Assembly (NCBI GenBank): GCA_010093605.1
Contig: MU004201.1
Span: forward strand, 439,106 to 503,105
Direction of reading: 5' to 3'
Source of the DNA: Lophium mytilinum
Lineage: Eukaryota; Ascomycota; Dothideomycetes; Mytilinidiales; Mytilinidiaceae
DNA length: 64,000 bases
Notes under the pieces: generated by a model
What the model was told of the DNA's origin: nothing
The model's input: only the letters and a program-made list of their open reading frames with translations
Database searches by the model: none
Program-made: the position numbers and the translations under genes
Shown here: in pieces, positions 56,521-64,000 of the stretch
How the letters are laid out: the number at the start of each line of letters is the position of its first letter
Position numbering within the stretch: position 1 is the stretch's first letter

Positions 56521-58350
56521 GTTCATGAACACTTTTATTAAAGTCCGCCTCTTTGCGGTTGCGGTCTCGCAAGAAGCGCTGTGCGGTAATGGTTGACCCC
56601 TCGCGGATCTCTCCACGATTCTAATGTCTCCACGATTATTAAACTCGCCGCCCTCGCAGGATTAAATCTACTTCATAGGATGGTCTTCAAGCGCTTAACC
56701 ATAGACTGCGAGCGCAGGCCCTTAAAGCGGCCGGAAAAGTTCATTCTAGAAGACGTCTAAGCCAGCCTAAAGCTCTATAATAAGGAGGAGAAATCTGAGC
56801 CTGCTGTTCTATGGATAGCAATAGTATACTAAAGGACCTTAAACGGTGCGAAATAAACGTACACACGCATAGAATTAGGGCAGCGGCGGTGGCAGCATCT
56901 TATCCGGCAGCCTCTCTACCTTCTCCTTCACAACGGAACAATAGATCATGATTAACTTTCGTTTACTTATAACACACTTTCTGTGTCCCGCCATGGCCTA
57001 TTAGAGCACTTTTGACGGTTGACTTCGACGCCGCCGAACTCATCACCTAGCGTTAAGCCGTCAGCAACCGCATCCGCGCCTTAAAAACGACTGCAAAGAA
57101 GATTTACGGCCCGCCGCGATTAGCTCTACGATATCGATACGGACGCAATCAAAAGAAATTTCAAGTGATGAGAAATGCAGCAAAATACTGGAGAGCGATA
57201 TACGCCCTATAGGCTGCTTATATGCTAGCTTGGTACCCCTTAGGGTGCTGTCGTACGTTATGAGAGATCTAGGAAGGACATTGTTAACGAGGTCGAAAGC
57301 TTTGCGGGTCACCTTAGGCGATGTCAGACTGGCGGTCCGTAGGTAAAGGATGGCGAAATTAACCCCAGTGGAAAAGCGCCCGTGGTGCCCCTTCCTAGCT
57401 GTTAGCTCCCTCTCTTATCGATTAATACCTTTAAAACAAAGTAGACTTAAACGATGAGCAGGATACCCACATCGAGGAGGTACTGGCGGATGCGTGCGCT
57501 TCTTGCCAATCTACTTTTCCTGGGCTGAGCTTGATATAAACGTCTTGAGATGGCGCCTAAAGAGATAGAACTTAGCAGCTTCCCTACGCTCATTACGCCG
57601 TTCAACATCCTTTTTCTAGACAATCTCGCGCTCGATGTTGACATGGGCATAATTGAGTAGGCTATTCTGCACAGTCTCATCTATATGTTTAAGCATATTG
57701 GGTAGATCGTCGCCTCATGCTTCTAGGTTGACCGCAGCCGTCCTTTTGAGGGCTGTCGACGCCTCTTAAGAAACTAACCTGCTTATTAACTTGAAGAAGA
57801 GCCAGGCCGGCGACTTTGTTGTCTTGGTTATGGCGGGGCTTTATAGGACAAAATCTATGAGGATGTGCGGAGTCTAGCATAGAGTCCACGGAGGATAACT
57901 CTTTACTTATTCTAGCGCGCGGTGTTAGACGTTGATAAGGCGAATCTCGTAGAGCACACAGACGCGCACGCCCCACTTAACGCGGGTTTATAGTGGCCAC
58001 GCATACGTCTAGCACCACTCTAAGAGACTAAGCAGCCCCCCTTTTTTTACGACGCCAAAACCTTCTTAGACTCGAAGACCAGCTCCCTCCCTTCCTCCGA
58101 CGCCGCCGCCGCTATCCCTACCGCACAGTTGGCAGTGCGCTCCTGCGCAACTTCGCAGTCAAGTCGCACGAGGGTAAAGAACAGCTGCTGAGCTCGGAGG
58201 ACATTACATGGCGTGTGTGGCGGTTTAGAAAGCCCTTGTGGGGTATGAAGAAGAGGGAGCATGGGGAGATTGAGGCTGAGGAGGAGTGTAAAGAACCGCC
58301 AGCGGAAGTGAGCGATAAGCCGCTGTAGAAGTACTTCAAAGTGATTCCAC
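56520..58350 (+). pseudogene. Decayed coding sequence, possibly the continuation of the ankyrin-like gene
   Basis: Protein-like plus-strand pieces in changing frames include DAAELIT with SNRIRALKTTAKKIYG (about 57030-57110), DEQDTHIEEVLADACASCQS (about 57455-57515), IELSSFPTLITPFNILFLDN (about 57565-57625), ALDVDMGIIE and LHSLIYMFKHIG (to 57700), and EEECKEPPAEVSDKPL (to 58327). No family is recognised. Equal spacing of these pieces without repeats between them argues for one long, frameshifted gene. Confidence 0.35.
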
Positions 58351-58865
58351 TAGAGGACGGTACCTGTATCCGGGATAATTAATGTCGCCGGGCCCAGCAG
58401 ACTTATCTTCAAGTCGCTGCCGACCCTTCTGCCTCGCTCCCTAGCTCCCGCAATGGCGCTCTCCGCTGAACTAACTTCTCGACTCAGATTTAAGCCACCA
58501 GACATTTGAAAGGTACTTTGGCGTGCTGCTGACACAGCACATTTACTACTGGCTCAATTCTCCGAGCGAGTAGCTCGACTGATGGTAGCATCATCAATGG
58601 GACAAAATGCGTGAACCGTCCGCAATTCTCCTCCCTCTTTCTTAGGAATAAATCGAGTATGAGCAAACCATGGAGAGTTACAAGTTGCTAGCATTCCTTA
58701 TTAAGGAGTGAAGGAGTGACGTTCTTTTAGTAGTCCCTACAATTAAGTCCGGCGACGTAGGTGCAAGACTTCTTAGATAACTAATGCATTTTGGCGATCT
58801 CGCCCCCACGTTGACGCTGGCGGTGACTTCCTAGAAGCGTAGTACTTACTTATCCTAGGCTTATA
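58351..58865. other. No gene recognised
   Basis: Short minus frame 58350-58535 only, without motif. Confidence 0.3.
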
Positions 58866-58869
58866 AATA

Positions 58870-59640
58870 CTGAGATGCTTCTTTGTCTATCCCCCTTGAC
58901 TAGACTTAGACGTTTTTTGGATTATTGAGACATTGTTTCTAGTATGAGCTAAAAGGTTGGTAATCGCCTGTTGTACTTCGGGAGGAATTACTACCTTGGG
59001 CGCATGAAGGGTCTCCCCTAAGCTTTCGCGGGGTCTTAATTACTGTCCCATCTAACCCCAGCTTCACCTGGATCTTCCCAGTAACTTAATCTCTACCATT
59101 GAAGTTCTTCACTACTTAAGGGGACTTTCGGGATGCTGGGGGTTACGAGAGTACGGCTAGAATGCTTTGAGAATTAAGGGGGACCTCTTTAACCTCTTCA
59201 ACGCGCTTTAGAACAATGTGAAGCATAATACTACTTCTAAGGTCCTAGCTCCGTATATAGTTACAACTTCCGGCGCATATATAGAATGAGCGCCCCGAGC
59301 TATTAAGTAAACTCGGGATGCCGATGGTCCTATGAGCTTCAATCCGAAGATTATCGCTAAGGAGTTTATCCCTTTGCACTTAGTCTGGATTAAAACGCCC
59401 GTCATGTCTTGAATTATTCCCGCTATTCCGATATACCATATACCAGACAACAACCCCGACGCCGGAAGCCCGCGTATTTTACGTCCAGTGATCTCGCTCG
59501 GAAGTCTCTCTAACACAAGCCATAATATACCACGAGCCTATATACCTTGCTCCTATTAACACAGGATTGCCATTCTCAACATAAGCATCTCACCGGCCCG
59601 ATTTCTAGTCAATGGTGCCTAGGCCGTTGGATAGCAACAT
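58870..59640 (-). pseudogene. Decayed coding sequence, unknown
   Basis: The 102-codon minus frame 59516-59208 (LERLPSEITGRKIRGLPASG, IWYIGIAGIIQDMTGVLIQT) continues in a neighbouring frame with HAPKVVIPPEVQQAITNLLA at about 58990-58930. Composition is protein-like. LERLPSEI resembles an F-box start, but too little follows to be sure. Confidence 0.35.
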
Positions 59641-59767
59641 TTCTTCTCTTGTCAATACACACGTGCCTCAAGTTAGAGATTATAATCATATAGCAGCTTC
59701 ACTATGTCCCCTATTACCACCTGCATTACTGGGACGAGCTAAACCTCCAATCAATGCGGAGGCCGGA

Positions 59768-60470
59768 GTATAAATAGTGTCTCCGCGACAAACCCAAATA
59801 AAAAACGCCACCAGGACCTACATCGCCGGGATAGACTACCTCCTCAAGTTCTGCCGATAGTAAAGTAAAGAGTTTTACTCCGCTATACACCTTCGCAGCA
59901 TATATGTCACTATCGACGTTACCAGCAGTCTCTAACGGTAATAGTTAATCCCGCACTAAGGAACATGCAGAAGATGAACCAGAGCCGTTTATTACTTAAG
60001 CGGGTTTGGCGCTTCCAATGATAGCCCTAGAGCTGCAGGAACGTTTGGACCAGGAGGAGAATGCGGATAATAAAGTTGCAGTGCCCGAAGCACAAATAGT
60101 AATAGTAACGGAGACTAATTACGATGTACTAGTTAAAGAGACCTTAGCACCCACAGCACGCGTGGATAGTTCAGAGCTAGCGGGGGTCTGCAGTCGCTCG
60201 TTTAAAGTGCTACTTCCCTAGTTCTATGTCTCTCCTTGCGCTTTCCCTCCACAACGTCTTACCACCAAAGCCCCTCGCCGCTCTAATAGTATCTGTAAGC
60301 CAACCCTTGCCCACAAAAGCTCGTGTCTTAACTGATCTGCTAGCTTGTCACCATAAACCGAGCATTGGGACAAGCGTCTAATATCGTTACCTCTACCGAC
60401 TCTTTGAAGACGAAGAAAGCGAATTGCGTTTACTCTGCGCCGCACTCGATCAGATTACGCATACGTCTTA
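59768..60470 (+). pseudogene. Possible decayed gene with TATA box
   Basis: GTATAAATAG at 59768 precedes protein-like sequence: TYIAGIDYLLKFC at about 59818, then the frame 60006-60221 (ALPMIALELQERLDQEENAD, VAVPEAQIVIVTETNYDVLV). It continues in the same frame with APRRSNSICKP. There is no recognisable domain, and stops are TAA or TAG. Confidence 0.3.
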
Positions 60471-60479
60471 AGTTCCTTC

Positions 60480-62050
60480 TTATATTTAGTTTTCTTTGTC
60501 CCTTCTTGCTTATGCCTCCATAGAAACGATGCTTGAGAAGGATGTATATTGAGTTGTTAGGCAAGGAACCCGTCTTTAGAATTGGAGATGTAATGTCGAC
60601 GCCTTATAGACATGGGCGGCTCTGTAAGCTCGACCCTAATTTTAAGCTGAAGCGATATTAATATGCGGCATCTTGAGCATCATCATCGCCGACATGGCGC
60701 TCAAGGTAGCGGGCAATTGAATAGTGGGTCTGTTCCAGCTAACTCTAATAAGGGGCGGGGAGGTTAGCACCACCGCATGCCGCTGTATTACCCATACCTA
60801 TCCCCTGCCATCTCTAAGTGTCCCGCATTCTCGCAGCCGGTTAAAAAGCAAAAGTTAACCTCCTTAGATTTCGAGAGCTGGCAAAGAGTGAGCTAGGATG
60901 GGCGGGTATAAACTGCGACCAAGGGTTTAGGATTTGAAAACTTAAGGAGACAAGATGTTCTCACAACCTCGCTTAGCAGCGGTTGGAAGATAAGAATTGA
61001 GTTTTGTTCTTCGTATATGGTAAGCTCTGCTATTCATGAACATATCTTCCCTAAGCTAATTGTGGCATCACGATCCTCCAAGGAAATTATAGGCAGGAGA
61101 TTCGCCAGGCACAATCCTCCCTGACAGCTTCAACTCTCTTAATTCCCTCCGCATCAAGTTCTCTACGTGTCGAACTCAGCTTAAGACGAGCTATATCCCT
61201 TGTAATACTATGCCTAAATCCCGTGCGTGGCTCCGCGCGCAAACTTTCCTCACACTTAGGATATGGGATGGTATACGGCCTAAATGTGTAGGAGTTTCCG
61301 TGAAACTAAGCTTCCTCTTCTAGTAAATATATTGCTGTGCCCGCAAAAGTCTCATCATCCTATCTTGTCCTTTGGTTGCGCGCCCTCAATTGACGCCTTG
61401 TCCGGTAGCAGCGCCGTCATCTTAGGACTGACTTTGGCGGGCAAAGTAAGACGCAGGGCTTTACAACCATCGGAAGGAAACGAACGCCGCCAGGATGAAG
61501 AGAACAGAAGCCTAGCAGAGGAGTTAGCTTATTGGCGAAGCTAACTTTCACACAGCGCAGTAGGAAGACTTCTCTCTCTCTCCCGGAATAGATAATACAT
61601 GGCGTCAAAGGGACCGCGCAAGAGCGGCGGAGCGGTTAACTCCTTTAATGCCTATACAGCGTCAGGTGCACGTTGCCCGATGTTGGCGGCGCTCACGGTC
61701 GAAGTGGCTGTCGTCCCTAGCAGGCTTGGTGGTTCCGCAGATATGGTGTCCTTGTTGATGACTAGCCGCTAACTTTACCTTAAGATACACCTGCACTGTT
61801 GTTCCTCAATATCCAGCTACGCCTAATATCGCTTAGCGCGAGCAGGGAAACGCACGTGCTTCGGATTGAACGAAGAATTTGGTCGGTTCTGCATTAGGTA
61901 TAGTATATCTCTAGCGTGCAGTAGCGTGTGTTGTAGCAAACAACTCGAATTCTTATCTGAGTCCACTTAGGTCACTTCTAACTGTTCTACTAGAGCTAAC
62001 TCCTAACTGCCCTACTGAATCTCCACAAACGTATACACGACCCTAAAGCT
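60480..62050. other. No named gene
   Basis: A plus frame at 61284-61544 ends with a charged helix-like RRALQPSEGNERRQDEENRS. Otherwise stop-rich. 61900-62054 is the leader side of the next pseudogene. Confidence 0.3.
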
Positions 62051-62054
62051 AAAG

Positions 62055-63668
62055 ATGAACTCGCTCACCTACATTATAGTAGTAGTGGCACCAGTCGCAA
62101 CTGCAATTATGGACAACCTCTCGGCCTCGGATGTAAGTGCCCTCCTGTATGCAACTGGGGTGCGGCTGTCGGAGGCCCAGTCGAAGAAGTACCTAGACGT
62201 GCTTAGGGAAATGCCTGAGTACGCTGACTGGATTATGGATAAGGTTAATTAAGGGTGGCCTATAGTCCTCGTGGGCAGCGACGTCTCCACGCTCATCGAG
62301 AGGGTTATGAACCCGCTGGCGTTCTGGCGTTGTGGTGGTATGAGCAGGAGACTCACAATCTGGTTGGCTGTTCTAGCCAGGCCCTTGTTCCCCGTAGATG
62401 ATCAGGAAGGCGAGTACGTTGGCATGGACTACAGCGGCAACGTGGTCGCCAACGTATACACCTATAGGAGCGGCCCCGGGTTGCCGAAAGGTCTAGCCGA
62501 CTCGATCTTCTCGCTACCACCTAGCGGCCTGGCCAACTACGAGAAGATGTAGGATAGCACTAGCTGGTTCCTGGGCAAGACCCCGAATATGAACGGCCTC
62601 GACATCTTCTTCTTCTTCGAGTCGGTACCCGTCTGTAATTGCTTCTTTGAGTCGCCCGCTTATAATACTACATACCCACACGGGCTTGTTTAAGAAGGGC
62701 TGGAGCACCCCCAGGTATGGCAGGGCGTGCTCTAGACGCCCCCTATAGCCACAAGGACACCGGCGCATATAATCGGGGATAAGATTACGACGTCGTTTAT
62801 GCAGCTAGGGCTGGCCAACAACGTGGTTAGGTCCGCGAGGGGCGTCACGGCAGTACAGGCAAGCAGTTTCTCCAAGACTAGCATCTTAATTAGCTTCGGC
62901 AAGCACACGCTTAGGACTGTAATAGATATTCCTCTTGTGCTCACGAACAATAAGATGCATGCCAGCAAGACTATAATCCGGCCCGGCCGCAGGTTGGGCG
63001 ACAAGCTGTCGATGCACTCTACAATCACGCACCTGTTCGCGACGCAGCTCAATAAGCGGGACTTTATTAACCTTATGAGAGGAATAGGTACTATGCATGC
63101 CAACAATATTATAGAGCTGTACACGAGTCCGTTGATGGACGTGTTTAGGGACTTGCACTGGACCTCGAGCATAAGAGAACGGGGGCACGAGCTCACGATC
63201 CTAAGCTGCGGGCTGTTCTTAGCAACGAAGACGGAGAGAATTGAAGGGGTAACCACGACCAGAGAGATTGGCCTGTCCGAGATCGCGAATCTGCATGGGC
63301 ATACAGTAATGAAGAAGACCGCCAATATGCCCTGGAACTTAAACGCGACTATAGACTACTAGCAGTATAAAGTTTCCGTCGCTAACGTGGTTATGAACTT
63401 AATTGTAAGTCTGTTAGGGCCTGTAAGCGGAGGCTCCTACAGTTAGGTGGCGGTGGACCCATCCGGGGAGCTGTTGCAGAGTGCGATACCCGAAGCACCG
63501 TCGGCAGTAAGGTTGTATAAGAGCAATGCCTCTGTCCCATGCAGGTGGAATATCTTGTTGGAGGAGAGGGACAACTTTGTGGCTGTAGGAGTAGTAAGGG
63601 AAGGCTAATTCGGGAGGAAGCAGAGAAGATCTTTAACAAACTTTAAGACCATCTACATCTCTAAGTGA
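62055..63668 (+). pseudogene. F-box-like protein, 537 codons in one frame, inactivated by stops
   Basis: From ATG 62055 to TGA 63666 one frame is kept throughout, broken by seven internal stops (3 TAA, 4 TAG, no TGA) and no frameshift. Near the start, APVATAIMDNLSASDVSALL fits the end of an F-box (LP.EL...I...LS..D...L), after which RLSEAQSKKYLDVL, MNPLAFWRCGGMSRRLTIWL and SGPGLPKGLADSIFSLP follow. No leucine-rich or WD repeats are obvious. The protein would be cytosolic or nuclear (no membrane segment apart from a weak IIVVVAPVATAI). Every stop can arise from CAA, CAG or TGG by C-to-T change at CpA. The lack of indels suggests sudden, fairly recent inactivation compared with the older debris nearby. 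F-box assignment is tentative; pseudogene status is firm. Confidence 0.7.
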
Positions 63669-63739
63669 CGACGTTCAGCACCAAGACTTACAGGACCGCT
63701 TACGGCCAGGAGCTGCGCTGTACAAGCACCTATTCCATG

Positions 63740-64000
63740 GATATTAGCAGGGCTCGGAGTTAATCAACTAAATCGACAGTTAATCGAATTAATTAAAGTC
63801 TTGACAATTTAATTCAGTAGCTTAGCCATCTAGATAAGGTTTAATGAATTGATTTTAAGAGGCCTAATCGATTAAAAATTAAACAGCAGTTCGATCGTGA
63901 CCACACGTGATGATATTTGTTTGGTATTAATGCTCTTGTCCCTTGGAGGTCCGCAATCCTTAGCCTCTAATTAGTCCACTACTAACTAAATAATCTCTAT
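63740..64000. mobile_element. Probable partial third copy of the hAT-like element at the right edge
   Basis: CTAATTAGTCCACTACTAACTAAA (63966-63989) matches CTAATTCGTCCACTACTAATTAAA at 1519-1542. The AT-rich stretch 63755-63900 has repeated TTAATCGA motifs. The element, if real, continues outside the window. Confidence 0.4.

Noticed and set aside
62732-63325. 197-codon minus-strand gene
   Set aside because: Lies opposite the F-box-like frame, which is continuous over 537 codons; the hydrophobic minus frame is its mirror.

Overview
The window reads as a repeat-dense, mutation-damaged compartment of a filamentous ascomycete (Pezizomycotina-type fungus). The signs are a two-exon gene with a 71-nt intron and fungal splice sites, decayed copies of fungal host genes (MSH6, a JmjC protein, RBR ubiquitin ligases, ankyrin- and F-box-like proteins), and Ty3/gypsy, other LTR and hAT-type elements. 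In-frame stops in the decayed host genes are almost only TAA and TAG, which is what C-to-T change at CpA (repeat-induced point mutation, RIP) would leave. No rRNA, tRNA, CRISPR array or bacterial-style operon was found.

Layout. 1-5.2 kb: a minus-strand Ty3/gypsy fossil running off the left edge, with a 533-bp hAT-like element and a fold-back minisatellite inside it. 5.5-8.2 kb: a gag-type LTR fossil. 9.7-10.2 kb: three 148-bp tandem units. 10.8-12.2 kb: a short LTR element with one unknown ORF; a second copy lies inverted at 48.4-49.2 kb. 15.2-20.5 kb: a zone of minisatellites, including a 108-119 bp array whose last units are nearly identical. 21-22 kb: two pieces of MSH6 pointing at each other; a third piece (the N-terminus) lies at 39.9-40.2 kb. 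22.9-24.1 kb: JmjC pseudogene. 26 kb: hAT BED-finger relic. 28.5-29 kb: large fold-back. 32-34.5 kb: three neighbouring satellite arrays with units of about 170-185 bp.

35.4-36.4 kb (minus) holds the only gene that looks whole: a spliced 313-residue protein with a 2EXR/F-box-like N-terminal motif. 42.2-44.0 kb: tandem damaged RBR ligase copies. 50.1-51.9 kb: a damaged two-exon gene with several zinc-binding motifs. 55.4-58.4 kb: decayed ankyrin-like coding sequence. 62.0-63.7 kb: a 537-codon F-box-like pseudogene in one unshifted frame. The right edge cuts into another copy of the hAT-like repeat.

There is no sign of genes working together as a pathway. The shared theme is duplication followed by CpA-directed mutation, leaving one intact gene among satellites and fossils. 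All repeat boundaries were judged by eye and are approximate unless stated.
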